NCBI GenBank assembly: GCA_050262155.1
Contig: CP189843.1
Coordinates: 1,054,001-1,118,000, forward strand
Source: Parvimonas sp000223315
Lineage (GTDB): Bacteria; Bacillota; Clostridia; Tissierellales; Peptoniphilaceae
DNA: 64,000 nt
Direction of reading: 5' to 3'
Positions 27,308 to 35,611 of the stretch are shown here, piece after piece. Position numbers and translations under genes: made by a program. The notes under the pieces were generated by a model that was given only the letters and a program-made list of their open reading frames with translations, was not told where the DNA came from and did no database searches. How positions within the stretch are numbered: position 1 is the stretch's first letter; every line of letters begins with the position of its first letter.

Positions 27308-28310
27308 AATCTCTACCTTTTTTATAAATCAAATACAAGAATATCGGTGCTCCAATAAAAGAAGTAATTATTCCTATTGGAATTTCAGATGTAGTAATAT
27401 TTCTACATAAAATATCCACAACAAGTAAAAAACTCGCTCCTAAAAGTCCGGATGCAGGAATCACAAATCTATAATCGTCTCCGAAAATAAGTCTTGAAAA
27501 ATGTGGTATTACAAGTCCAATCCAGCCTATTATACCAGTAACTGCAACACTTGAAGCAGTCATTAATGTTGCAAAAAATATTATAATAAATCTAATTTTT
27601 TCAGTATTAAGTCCGAGTGTTTTTGCCTCTTCTTCTCCCATTGTAAAAATATTTATTTCTATTTTATATAAATTGGAAACTATAAGACCAATTACAATAG
27701 GAAAAAATATAAATTTAAAATCAATCATTTTTACAGAAGCAAAAGAGCCCATAAGCCAATATGTTATGCTTGGAAGTTGATTTTCCGTATCTGCAACGAG
27801 TTTCACAAAAGATATTAAGGAAGAAAACAAACTTCCTATCATCATCCCCGTTAAAATAAGTCCTAAAATTCTATCACTTCTAAAAATTTTACTTAAATTA
27901 TAAGTAATAAAAACTGAGATCACACCCAAACTAAAGGATAAAAGTGTTATTTCAAAAAAATTAAAATACATAAGTATTCCAAAAGCACTTCCAAATGCCG
28001 CCGCTTGAGTTGTGCCTAAAATATCAGGACTTACCATAGGGTTTTTCAAAAGTCCCTGATACAATGCTCCACTTGTAGAAACTCCCGCTCCTACCAATAT
28101 AGCACAGAGTACACGTGGTACTCTTATATTCCAAATCACCGTACTTGCAGGTGAATTATCAATTATTCCATAAAAAATTCTATTTGTTATTACTTTTATT
28201 ACATCAAAAAACTTAATTGGATATCTTCCAATACTAAATGAAAAAATAAAAGCTAAAACTAAAAAACTAACTAAGAATAAAAATTTTATCCTTACTTTTT
28301 TATCTATCAT
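27294..28310 (-). CDS. FecCD-type ABC permease
   Basis: A 338-residue permease with about ten membrane helices and the family segments RVPRVLCAILVGAGVSTSGA, LYQGLLKNPMVSPDILG and GIIGWIGLVIPHFSRL. I chose ATG 28310, since GGAGAAG precedes it; the in-frame upstream codon at 28325 is a TTG that includes this site. It is the first gene of the uptake operon, downstream of a consensus promoter and palindrome. Confidence 0.93.
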   Translation of the reverse strand: MIDKKVRIKFLFLVSFLVLAFIFSFSIGRYPIKFFDVIKVITNRIFYGIIDNSPASTVIWNIRVPRVLCAILVGAGVSTSGALYQGLLKNPMVSPDILGTTQAAAFGSAFGILMYFNFFEITLLSFSLGVISVFITYNLSKIFRSDRILGLILTGMMIGSLFSSLISFVKLVADTENQLPSITYWLMGSFASVKMIDFKFIFFPIVIGLIVSNLYKIEINIFTMGEEEAKTLGLNTEKIRFIIIFFATLMTASSVAVTGIIGWIGLVIPHFSRLIFGDDYRFVIPASGLLGASFLLVVDILCRNITTSEIPIGIITSFIGAPIFLYLIYKKGRDYDRG

Positions 28311-28328
28311 ATCTATCTTCTCCAAAAA

Positions 28329-28342
28329 ATATAACGTTATAT
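28329..28342. promoter_or_regulatory. Perfect 14-bp palindrome at the ABC operon start site
   Basis: ATATAACGTTATAT is a perfect palindrome located just after the -10 element, over the predicted transcription start. It is a good candidate operator, perhaps for a metal-dependent repressor; the regulator is not identified. Confidence 0.5.
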
Positions 28343-28344
28343 AG

Positions 28345-28373
28345 ATTATAAATTATCAAAGTTAAAAAGTCAA
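28345..28373 (-). promoter_or_regulatory. Promoter of the ABC uptake operon
   Basis: TTGACT (28368-28373) and TATAAT (28345-28350) with a 17-base spacer on the minus strand. Confidence 0.75.
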
Positions 28374-28471
28374 TTAAATTATTGTTTATTAATAGAAAAA
28401 TTCAATATTCAATTAAACAATTAATATTCGCAAGATATTATAGTTTATAACGAACTTTTTCACAGAAAAAC

Positions 28472-28500
28472 TTGACAGTTATAAATATATAAGATATGCT
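28472..28500 (+). promoter_or_regulatory. Promoter of the tandem small membrane protein genes
   Basis: TTGACA (28472-28477) and TATGCT (28495-28500) with a 17-base spacer, about 40 bases before the first start codon. Confidence 0.7.
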
Positions 28501-28541
28501 TACTTTAGAAATATATTGTGCAAAAACTAGGAGGTTCTGTT

Positions 28542-28742
28542 ATGACATCAAAAGAATTATATCTTAGAATATTATTTACTATTCTAATAATCCAAAGTGT
28601 ATATGTTCATAAGAAATATGTTGTACCGACTTTAAAAAATAATGGGACTTATGAAGGATATAAATGGTATTTAAGAATCGGGTTAACAGTTGTTGTTTTG
28701 ATTGTAGTTTATATGGCGTACATTTTATTTATCGCTCGATAA
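28542..28742 (+). CDS. Small membrane protein, first of a tandem pair
   Basis: A 66-residue protein beginning MTSKELYLRILFTILI, with two predicted membrane helices separated by a short charged stretch (KKYVVPTLKNNGTYEGYKW). The start at 28542 follows TAGGAGGTTCTGTT. The following gene has the same leader, the same first residues and the same topology. I do not recognise the family. The pair shares one promoter and one terminator. Confidence 0.75.
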   Translation: MTSKELYLRILFTILIIQSVYVHKKYVVPTLKNNGTYEGYKWYLRIGLTVVVLIVVYMAYILFIAR

Positions 28743-28781
28743 ACTCTTATAAAAAATATATGAAAATTAGGAGGTTCTGTT

Positions 28782-28982
28782 ATGACATCAAGAGAATGGT
28801 TTCTTTTTGTATTATCTTGGCTTATGATTTTTTATATACAAATCCTTTATAAAAAATTTGTAATACCTAGTATAGAAAAAGAAAAAAATATATCACTTAA
28901 AAAATTTGTAATATATAGTAGAATTGTATATTTTGTAATTGTTGTAGGATTACTTTATTTTATGATATTTTTTAGGTATTAA
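28782..28982 (+). CDS. Small membrane protein, second of a tandem pair
   Basis: A 66-residue paralogue of the previous gene, beginning MTSREWFLFVLSW. It has two membrane helices and the aligned motif YKKFVIPSIEKEKNISL. The bases from the ribosome binding site through the first four codons are nearly identical to those of its neighbour, while the rest has diverged, pointing to an old local duplication with the translation start conserved. The function is unknown. Confidence 0.75.
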   Translation: MTSREWFLFVLSWLMIFYIQILYKKFVIPSIEKEKNISLKKFVIYSRIVYFVIVVGLLYFMIFFRY

Positions 28983-29023
28983 TCTAAAAAAATAATTTCA
29001 AAATTGATATATAAATAGCATAA

Positions 29024-29056
29024 AAAAAGGCAATGTTTTCGTAACATTGCCTTTTT
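29024..29056. terminator. Bidirectional terminator
   Basis: A perfect 14-bp stem (AAAAAGGCAATGTT and its complement) with a five-base loop between the small membrane protein genes and the convergent VanY-like gene. Confidence 0.9.
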
Positions 29057-29096
29057 CTCACATAAAAATTAAATACATTTTAGAAATATCTCCATA

Positions 29097-29987
29097 TTAG
29101 TTATTCAATCTTAAAAATTCTTCTAATGTAAGCTTATTTTTTAAAATTTTATTTGCATTTTCAACTCCAACATAGCGAAAATGCCAAGGTTCAAATCTAT
29201 AATTGGTTTTATCTTCTTGATTTTCAGGATAACGAAGAATAAAGCCATACTTATGAGCATTTTTCATAAGCCACTTAAATTCTTCAGTGTTCTTAAATTC
29301 TTCAGTCAGATTTTTTTCCTCATCTTTACCAATTATATCCAAACTTTGTCCTATCTGTGATTCATTATGTCCTGCAATAGTGTACATTGCATAAACCACA
29401 TCTCTATCAGACTTTGGAGCATTTTTATGAAACTCTTTTTGTTCTTCATAACTTATAAAACCTTTATATAAATCTAAAGTTATTTTTTCTCTATTTGCAT
29501 CAACCTTCATTAATTCAAATTGCTTCTCAACAAATTTATCCATTTGTGGATTAAAATCACTTGGTAATTCATATTCAGTATTTACTAAAAGAATACCTTT
29601 AATAACTTTGAATTTTTTATCCTTAGATACATTTTCTATTTTTTTACTTTCTATATAATAAAATTTTTCATTAAATTTAATTTTACTAATACCATCTTTA
29701 TATCCATAAACTTCCAGATATTTTCCCTTTTCGACATTTCCATTTTCTTTTAGAAGATCAGAATTATCATAAATAGGTGTTTTTTCTAAAGTTTTTGCAT
29801 AATTAGTTAAAAAATCTGAAAAATCGGTAATCTCCGATGAAGTTATATTTTCAAAATTATAAGGCATATTTTTTTCTGTTTCCAATTTTTTGTTTTTATT
29901 TTTAAAATAAAAAAAGATTAATGAAGCAAAAATTAATACAAAAATAGATAATAAAACAACGAATTTTCTACTTTTTGTTTTTTTCAA
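29097..29987 (-). CDS. VanY-like D,D-carboxypeptidase family protein with altered metal site
   Basis: A 296-residue protein with an N-terminal membrane anchor (residues about 9-28), a short SH3-like stretch, and a C-terminal peptidase M15B/VanY domain. The second metal motif, FEPWHFRYVG, is intact. The first, normally SxHxxGxxxD, reads NESQIGQSLD here, so the zinc-binding histidine is serine. The conserved Arg of the usual GYRSYxxQ also appears changed (GFISYEEQ). It may therefore be inactive or have altered chemistry. It is monocistronic. Confidence 0.82.
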   Translation of the reverse strand: MKKTKSRKFVVLLSIFVLIFASLIFFYFKNKNKKLETEKNMPYNFENITSSEITDFSDFLTNYAKTLEKTPIYDNSDLLKENGNVEKGKYLEVYGYKDGISKIKFNEKFYYIESKKIENVSKDKKFKVIKGILLVNTEYELPSDFNPQMDKFVEKQFELMKVDANREKITLDLYKGFISYEEQKEFHKNAPKSDRDVVYAMYTIAGHNESQIGQSLDIIGKDEEKNLTEEFKNTEEFKWLMKNAHKYGFILRYPENQEDKTNYRFEPWHFRYVGVENANKILKNKLTLEEFLRLNN

Positions 29988-30020
29988 AATTATCCCCTCT
30001 AATTTATATTATCATATAAT

Positions 30021-30050
30021 TAAAGGGATTTAGAAAACTAAATCCCTTTA
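30021..30050 (-). terminator. Intrinsic terminator after rpmF
   Basis: A perfect 13-bp stem (TAAAGGGATTTAG and its complement) with a four-base loop directly after the rpmF stop. Confidence 0.85.
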
Positions 30051-30059
30051 AACTACTTT

Positions 30060-30239
30060 TTATTCAACATCTAATACTTTTCTTCCTTTATACATTCCTG
30101 TGTCAGGATTAACTCTGTGAGGTACAACCAATTCATTAGTTTCAGGATCTCTAACTAGAGCCACTTTAGGTAGTCTATATGAAGATGCTCTTCTTTTATC
30201 TCTTTTTGCTTTTGAAGTTTTTCTCTTAGGTACTGCCAT
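30060..30239 (-). CDS. rpmF: 50S ribosomal protein L32
   Basis: A 59-residue protein starting MAVPKRKTSKAKRDKRR with the conserved VVPHRVNPDTGMYKGRKVL C terminus, an unmistakable L32. It lacks the four zinc cysteines of the C+ form, so it is the zinc-independent version. The ATG at 30239 follows AGGAGGTG. It lies 91 bases downstream of ackA. The DUF177 gene that often precedes rpmF is not present here. Confidence 0.95.
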   Translation of the reverse strand: MAVPKRKTSKAKRDKRRASSYRLPKVALVRDPETNELVVPHRVNPDTGMYKGRKVLDVE

Positions 30240-30330
30240 TATAACACCTCCTCTGAATTCTTATAACATATACCTCCGTCTTAAACGGATAACAGAAGTA
30301 TTATACTACAAAAAATTTAATTTGTCAACA

Positions 30331-31518
30331 TTATTTTACTAAATTCATAGTATCTCTTGCAATCATTAATTCTTCATTTGTAGGAACAACTAAAACTTTT
30401 ACTCTTGAGTTATCAGCTGAAATAACAGCTTCTTCTCTTGTATCATTTTTAGCATCATCAATAATGATTCCATATTCTTCCATATTTTCTAATATTAATT
30501 TACGCATTGAAGCTGAATTTTCTCCAATACCACCGGCAAATGAAATAGCATCTACGTGACCTAATTCAGCCATAAATCCACCAACATATCTTCTTACTCT
30601 TGTAATAAACATATCTAAAGCAAGTTGTGCTCTTTCATTTCCTTTTTCAGCAGCTTCTTCTAAATCTCTAAAGTCTGAACTTAATCCAGAAACTCCAAGA
30701 ACTCCGGATTTTTTATTTAAAATTTGATTCATTTCGTCAGCTGAATATCCCTTTTCATTCATTAAGAATGTCATAACTGTAGGATCTAAATCTCCACTTC
30801 TTGTTCCCATTACAAGTCCTTCTAACGGTGTTAGTCCCATTGTTGTATCATAACATTCTCCGTTTTTAATTGCAGCAATTGATGAACCGTTTCCTAAGTG
30901 AACAGTTATAATATTTAGATTTTTCTTATCTGTATTTAACAATTCAGCAGTTCTTAAAGTTACATATCTGTGACTTGTTCCGTGGAAACCGAACTTTCTA
31001 AGTCTGTAATCTTCATAATATTCATAAGGAATCGCATACATAAATGTTCTTGCAGGCATTGTTTGATGGAATGCTGTATCGAATACTGCAACATTTTGTT
31101 TTCCCGGTACTAGGCTTTCACAAGCTTCAATTCCCATTAAGTTTGCAGGATTATGTAATGGTCCAAATTTAATAAATTCTCTAACTTTTGCTTTTACATT
31201 TTCATCAATAATAGTTGATGCTGTTAATTTATCTCCGCCGTGAAGTACTCTATGTCCAATTGCATTAACTTCATCCAAGCTCTTAACAACTCCATATTTT
31301 TCGTGAACTAGAGCATCAAAAACATGTTTGATAGCTGCTGTATGGTCTTTCATCGCTTCTTCAACAACTAACTTTTCATTTCCAACCTTGTGAGTTAATT
31401 TTGAACCTTCAATACCAATTCTTTCAACTAATCCTTTACATAATACACTTTCATCAGTCATATCAAATAATTGATATTTTAAAGATGAACTTCCACAGTT
31501 AATAACTAAAATTTTCAT
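30331..31518 (-). CDS. ackA: Acetate kinase
   Basis: AckA makes ATP and acetate from acetyl phosphate, the usual energy-yielding step of anaerobic acetogenic fermentation. The 395-residue protein begins MKILVINCGSSSLKYQLF, with the HGTSHRYV and VTVHLGNGSS-like segments intact. I chose ATG 31518 over the longer 31560 start because AGGAGG lies just upstream and the family starts here. No pta gene is adjacent. Confidence 0.97.
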   Translation of the reverse strand: MKILVINCGSSSLKYQLFDMTDESVLCKGLVERIGIEGSKLTHKVGNEKLVVEEAMKDHTAAIKHVFDALVHEKYGVVKSLDEVNAIGHRVLHGGDKLTASTIIDENVKAKVREFIKFGPLHNPANLMGIEACESLVPGKQNVAVFDTAFHQTMPARTFMYAIPYEYYEDYRLRKFGFHGTSHRYVTLRTAELLNTDKKNLNIITVHLGNGSSIAAIKNGECYDTTMGLTPLEGLVMGTRSGDLDPTVMTFLMNEKGYSADEMNQILNKKSGVLGVSGLSSDFRDLEEAAEKGNERAQLALDMFITRVRRYVGGFMAELGHVDAISFAGGIGENSASMRKLILENMEEYGIIIDDAKNDTREEAVISADNSRVKVLVVPTNEELMIARDTMNLVK

Positions 31519-31628
31519 TAATTTCCTCCTAATTTTTAAAAAAGCATATTTTACATACACAAATATTTTACTATTTTGCTCTCAATAAGTCAATACAATT
31601 TTTTATTATTCTCTACAACCAAGAGCTA

Positions 31629-32180
31629 TTATTCTTCGAAAATATCAACTTTTTCCTTTTTAATAGTGTTTTTTCTTTGCTTAAGAATTCCCATGATAAA
31701 AAACACTATTCCACAAATTACAAAACATGATCCAAAAATCGCAGTTATCCAAAATGGTGCATTTTTTTCTTTAATATATTTTAACATTGAAATTAGTAAC
31801 ATAATTCCAAAAGCAAATTGTGAAACTCCAATAGAAATAAACATTGAAAATTTTTTTCTAACTTGCTTATTAATCTCGTTACTATCTGTATATAATTCCA
31901 ATGGTCCATTAGCTTTATTTTTTCTCATATATACCCTTCCAGCATATTCTGCAAGGATAGTAATTCCACTTTGTTCTAAAAAATTAAGATACTCTTTTTT
32001 CTTATTTCCACGATAGTTTGGAATATCAATTTTATATTGATACTTAGCGGGTGAAACATCTTCAAACTCATAATTTCCATTGCTATATCCTATTAACATA
32101 AGTCCACTTTCACCTTGTTCATTTAACCATTCTTCTTCTTTACAAATATCCAAAAAAGTCTTTTTAACTGTTGTTTTCAT
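31629..32180 (-). CDS. DUF2812 membrane protein
   Basis: A 183-residue protein with an N-terminal soluble DUF2812-like domain (KEEEWLNEQGESGLMLIGYS near the start, then KYQYKIDIPNYRGNKKKEY) and two C-terminal membrane helices (about residues 112-133 and 140-162). Such proteins are typically encoded with a PadR repressor, as here: the genes overlap by 17 bases. The function is unknown; it may respond to membrane stress. Confidence 0.82.
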   Translation of the reverse strand: MKTTVKKTFLDICKEEEWLNEQGESGLMLIGYSNGNYEFEDVSPAKYQYKIDIPNYRGNKKKEYLNFLEQSGITILAEYAGRVYMRKNKANGPLELYTDSNEINKQVRKKFSMFISIGVSQFAFGIMLLISMLKYIKEKNAPFWITAIFGSCFVICGIVFFIMGILKQRKNTIKKEKVDIFEE

Positions 32181-32502
32181 TGATTTTCTCCTTTAATGTT
32201 TTTGAATTTTTTAATAATTCTTCTAAACGAATTAATTCCAACTCGAAATATTTTTTTCCTGTATCTGTAATAATATATTCTATTTTTCTATCTTGTGGAT
32301 TATTATCCAACTGTCTAATCCAACTCTTTTTTTGTAATGTATCTAATGCACCATATAGAGTTCCTGCTCCTAGATTAACACGATTGTTTGTCATCTCTGC
32401 AATGTCTTTCATTAAAGCGTATCCATGTGCAGGATTATGAAGACGAAGTAAAATATAAAAAACAGATTCTGTCAAAGCTCCACTGTTTGTTTGTCTTCCC
32501 AT
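32164..32502 (-). CDS. PadR family transcriptional regulator
   Basis: A 112-residue winged-helix protein with the PadR pattern GRQTNSGALTESVFYILLRL, HGYALMKDI and GAGTLYGALDTLQKKSWI. It probably represses its own two-gene operon with DUF2812, because a perfect inverted repeat covers its promoter. Confidence 0.92.
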   Translation of the reverse strand: MGRQTNSGALTESVFYILLRLHNPAHGYALMKDIAEMTNNRVNLGAGTLYGALDTLQKKSWIRQLDNNPQDRKIEYIITDTGKKYFELELIRLEELLKNSKTLKEKINENNS

Positions 32503-32516
32503 TATTTCCTCCTTTA

Positions 32517-32566
32517 TATTACGTTTTATGATATATCGTAATTAGAGTATATCATAAAACGTAATA
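32517..32566. promoter_or_regulatory. Long perfect inverted repeat, probable PadR operator
   Basis: Two perfect 19-base arms (32517-32535 and 32548-32566; each TATTACGTTTTATGATATA or its complement) flank a 12-base centre. The repeat begins 15 bases before the padR start and covers the -10 region, as expected for autorepression. Confidence 0.8.
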
Positions 32567-32574
32567 TTTGTCAA
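32546..32574 (-). promoter_or_regulatory. Promoter of the padR-DUF2812 operon
   Basis: TTGACA (32569-32574) and TATACT (32546-32551) with a 17-base spacer; the -10 and spacer lie within the inverted repeat. Confidence 0.8.
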
Positions 32575-32645
32575 CACTTTAATTAAAAAAATTTATTTTG
32601 CACAATAATAGTAAAATCAATGCTTATAGAATGTTTTTACAATTT

Positions 32646-32680
32646 AAAAGCAGAAAATCTTTCGACTTTCTGCTTTTTTT
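32646..32680. terminator. Terminator downstream of plsY
   Basis: An 11-bp stem (AAAAGCAGAAA and its complement) with A/T tracts on both sides, four bases after the plsY stop. Confidence 0.75.
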
Positions 32681-32683
32681 AAA

Positions 32684-33280
32684 TTATTTTTTTATTTTAA
32701 TTTTATTTTCATTGCCATTTATGAGTCTTACAATATTACTCTTATGTCTATATATACTTAAACTTGCTAAAAGAAAAAATGTTGATAAAACGTAAAAATT
32801 TCTATATACAAAAAATATATATGATATTGGTAAAACTAAAGTTGTTGTAAGCATTGATGCCAACGAAATGTATTTACTAAGTATAACTATCGTTACAAAT
32901 ATTAAAATCGCTACAATTGCAATTTTATAGTCCAAAAACATTATAAAGCCGAAAGATGATGCAATCCCCTTTCCACCTTTAAAATTTAAAAATACAGGCC
33001 AATTATGTCCTAAAACTACAAATATACCGGCTAATAACACGCCATTTAATCCCAAGAGCTTCATTCCAATAAAACAAGCTAAAATTGATTTTAAAACATC
33101 AATAATAAATGTTAAAACTCCTGCCTTTAGTCCAAAAACTCTCAATGCATTTGTAGTCCCTGCATTTTTACTTCCATAATCTCTTATATCTTTATTAAAC
33201 AATAGTTTTCCAAAAATCATACCACCTGAAATATTACCTAAAAGATATGCAATAGCTATGCAAATGATAAATTTAAACAT
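32684..33280 (-). CDS. plsY: Glycerol-3-phosphate acyltransferase PlsY
   Basis: PlsY transfers acyl groups from acyl phosphate to glycerol 3-phosphate, the first step of phospholipid synthesis in most Gram-positives. The 198-residue membrane protein shows the family motifs AYLLGNISGGMIFGKL, YGSKNAGTTNALRV and LNFKGGKGIASSFG. The chosen ATG at 33280 follows AGAGGAGA and overlaps the end of der by eight bases. PlsX and the acyl phosphate source are not in the window. Confidence 0.94.
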   Translation of the reverse strand: MFKFIICIAIAYLLGNISGGMIFGKLLFNKDIRDYGSKNAGTTNALRVFGLKAGVLTFIIDVLKSILACFIGMKLLGLNGVLLAGIFVVLGHNWPVFLNFKGGKGIASSFGFIMFLDYKIAIVAILIFVTIVILSKYISLASMLTTTLVLPISYIFFVYRNFYVLSTFFLLASLSIYRHKSNIVRLINGNENKIKIKK

Positions 33281-34598
33281 TTTCTTCTCCTCTTGCTCTA
33301 AGTTCAAAAACTATAGGAGAAGAAGTAAAAGAAAAATTCTTTCTTATTTGATTTTCTAAATATCTCAAATAAGAAAAATGCATCAACTCCACTTTATTAA
33401 CAAATATTACAAATTTCGGTGGTCTTACTGAAACTTGACTTGCATAGAAAATTTTAAGTCTTTGTCCTTTATCAGTAGGTGGTGAATTATGAACAACTGC
33501 ATCATTTATAATATCATTTAAAATTCCTGTTGAAATTCTAGTACTATAATTTTCATCTGCAATTTTGATTGCCTCAAACAATTTATCAATTCTTTGTCCT
33601 GTTTTAACTGAAATAAAAACAAGTTGAGCATAAGGAACAAAACTTAATTTAGTTCTTATATCATCTTCAAAAGCCTTATATGTCTTATTATCTTTAACAA
33701 TCAAATCCCATTTATTAACCGCAATAATTAAAGCTTTATTTTGCTCTTTAGCAAATCCTATAACTTTTGTATCCTGTTCAATAACTCCTTCTGTTGCATC
33801 AATTAAAAGAATTGCAATATCTGATCTTTCAACTGCATTTAAAGTTCTTACAACACTATATCTTTCCAAATTTTCAGTTATATTCTTTTTTCTTCTAAGC
33901 CCTGCAGTATCAGTGAAAATATAAGTTTTTCCATCTATTTCAACTCTTGAATCAATAGAATCTCTAGTAGTTCCAGCAATATCAGAAACAATCATTCTTT
34001 CTTCTCCAAGAATTCTATTCATTAAAGAGCTCTTACCTACATTAGGTTTACCAATCAATGCAATTTTTGTTACTTCATCCTCTTCGCCCGTATATTTGTT
34101 TTCAGGAAACTCTTTAATTATTTCATCAAGTAAATCCCCAAGTCCGAAACCTTGAGTTGCAGAAATAATATTTAATTTTTCATAACCAAGCTCATAAAAT
34201 TCATAAACTTCCATAGGCGTTTTATGAGTGTCTATTTTATTTACGGCTAGTATAATAGGTTTCTTAGTTCTCCTTAGATAGTTTGAAATTTCTCTATCTT
34301 CATCCATTAAACCATTTCTTCCATCAACTACAAATAAAATTACATCTGCATTTTCCATTGCAACATCAGCTTGAGCTTTAATCTTTTGTAAAATTATATC
34401 ATCACTATTAGGCTCTAAACCTCCTGTATCACAAAGTATAAAATGTTTATTTTGCCATTCTGCATCTTGATATAATCTATCTCTTGTAACACCCGGAGTA
34501 TCTTCAGTAATAGCTATTCTTTTATTTATAAGTTTATTAAAAAGTGTTGACTTGCCAACATTTGGTCGTCCAACTACACAAACTAAAGGTCTTTCCAT
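33273..34598 (-). CDS. der: Ribosome biogenesis GTPase Der (EngA)
   Basis: A 441-residue double GTPase needed for 50S assembly. The first G domain starts VGRPNVGKSTLFNKL, the second has IGKPNVGKSSLMNRI at about residues 180-194, each followed by DTAG/DTGG and NKxD motifs (NKID, NKWD). The C-terminal KH-like domain is complete. It is followed by plsY with an eight-base overlap, a common Firmicutes order. Confidence 0.97.
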   Translation of the reverse strand: MERPLVCVVGRPNVGKSTLFNKLINKRIAITEDTPGVTRDRLYQDAEWQNKHFILCDTGGLEPNSDDIILQKIKAQADVAMENADVILFVVDGRNGLMDEDREISNYLRRTKKPIILAVNKIDTHKTPMEVYEFYELGYEKLNIISATQGFGLGDLLDEIIKEFPENKYTGEEDEVTKIALIGKPNVGKSSLMNRILGEERMIVSDIAGTTRDSIDSRVEIDGKTYIFTDTAGLRRKKNITENLERYSVVRTLNAVERSDIAILLIDATEGVIEQDTKVIGFAKEQNKALIIAVNKWDLIVKDNKTYKAFEDDIRTKLSFVPYAQLVFISVKTGQRIDKLFEAIKIADENYSTRISTGILNDIINDAVVHNSPPTDKGQRLKIFYASQVSVRPPKFVIFVNKVELMHFSYLRYLENQIRKNFSFTSSPIVFELRARGEENV

Positions 34599-34644
34599 AA
34601 ATTCACCTCCATCTTCTTAATATATATTTTAACATATTTTGTTA

Positions 34645-34678
34645 TTTAAAAAAATAAGCTCCTCTAAGGGAGCTCATT
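34645..34678 (-). terminator. Intrinsic terminator after rpmA
   Basis: A GAGCTCC/GGAGCT stem and T7 tract on the minus strand immediately after the rpmA stop codon, ending the rplU-prp-rpmA operon. Confidence 0.85.
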
Positions 34679-34679
34679 A

Positions 34680-34958
34680 TTATACTGGATAAATAGAAAC
34701 TTGTTTTTTATCTCTACCTTTTCTTTCAAATCTTACAACACCAGAAACTTTAGCAAAAAGTGTATCATCTCCACCCTTACCAACATTTACTCCTGGGTGT
34801 ATTTTTGTTCCACGTTGTCTAACTAAAATATTTCCTGCAAGAACGAATTGTCCATCCCCTCTTTTAGTACCTAATCTTTTAGCTCTACTATCACGACCGT
34901 TCTTAGTACTACCTAAACCTTTTTTACTAGAAAAAAGTTGTAAATTAATTTTTAACAT
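34680..34958 (-). CDS. rpmA: 50S ribosomal protein L27, with Prp-cleaved N-terminal extension
   Basis: A 92-residue L27. The N terminus MLKINLQLFSSKKGLGSTKN carries the Firmicutes extension that ends in LQLF, the site removed by the protease Prp so that the mature N terminus can reach the peptidyl transferase centre. The prp gene is directly upstream. Its ribosome binding site AAGGAGGTG lies inside the end of prp. Confidence 0.96.
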   Translation of the reverse strand: MLKINLQLFSSKKGLGSTKNGRDSRAKRLGTKRGDGQFVLAGNILVRQRGTKIHPGVNVGKGGDDTLFAKVSGVVRFERKGRDKKQVSIYPV

Positions 34959-34961
34959 ACT

Positions 34962-35300
34962 CTACACCTCCTTATAATAAATCTCAATATATTTATTATA
35001 TACTTCTTTCAATGATATAATGCCAACTTCAAAAGTTTTTATTATCGTTTGAATATCTCTAATTTTAGTTTCATCAAATTTTTCAATATCTATCATCATC
35101 TTTAAATATCCGTCTCTTACTTCCAAATTCAAATCTTTAGAATCTATGGAACAAATCTTTTCAATAGAATTAGGTGTATTCATAGATAAAATAGATAGTG
35201 ATGCACAGAGAATATCATTCTCTTCACTAAAATCAGCATGTCCATCCATTTCAAATCCATAATATAAATCTTTTTTCTTAAAAATATAAATATTAGTCAT
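34962..35300 (-). CDS. prp: Ribosomal-processing cysteine protease Prp
   Basis: A 112-residue YsxB/Prp protein that trims the L27 N-terminal extension. The catalytic histidine lies in FEMDGHADFS (about residue 22) and the cysteine in DILCASLSIL (about residue 32). It sits between rplU and rpmA, the standard Firmicutes order, and its start overlaps the rplU stop by one base. Confidence 0.92.
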   Translation of the reverse strand: MTNIYIFKKKDLYYGFEMDGHADFSEENDILCASLSILSMNTPNSIEKICSIDSKDLNLEVRDGYLKMMIDIEKFDETKIRDIQTIIKTFEVGIISLKEVYNKYIEIYYKEV

Positions 35301-35611
35301 TAAAATGCAATACTTTCAATCTTAACTTTTGTAAATGGTTGACGATGTCCTTTTTTCTTTCTATAATTTTTCTTAGCTTTGAACTTGAAAATTATAACTT
35401 TCTTTCCTCTTCCATGTCTTTCAACAGTTCCTTCTACCTTAGCTCCTTCAACTACTGGAGAACCAACTTTAATATCTCCATCTTTAGAAACTAAAAGAAC
35501 TTTATCAAAAGATACTTTAGAACCTTCTTCAACATTTAATTTTTCAACAAAAATGCTTTGTCCTTCTTCAACTTGGTATTGTTTACCACCAGTTTCAATT
35601 ATTGCGTACAT
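35300..35611 (-). CDS. rplU: 50S ribosomal protein L21
   Basis: A 103-residue L21 beginning MYAIIETGGKQYQVEEGQ and ending KKKGHRQPFTKVKIESI. ATG 35611 is chosen because GAGGAGGTGC precedes it. It heads the rplU-prp-rpmA operon and follows a predicted L21 leader RNA. Confidence 0.96.
   Translation of the reverse strand: MYAIIETGGKQYQVEEGQSIFVEKLNVEEGSKVSFDKVLLVSKDGDIKVGSPVVEGAKVEGTVERHGRGKKVIIFKFKAKKNYRKKKGHRQPFTKVKIESIAF

Noticed and set aside
28664..28852. Plus-strand ORF between the two small membrane protein genes
   Set aside because: It overlaps both genes in another frame and has no ribosome binding site; the duplicated starts mark the real frames.
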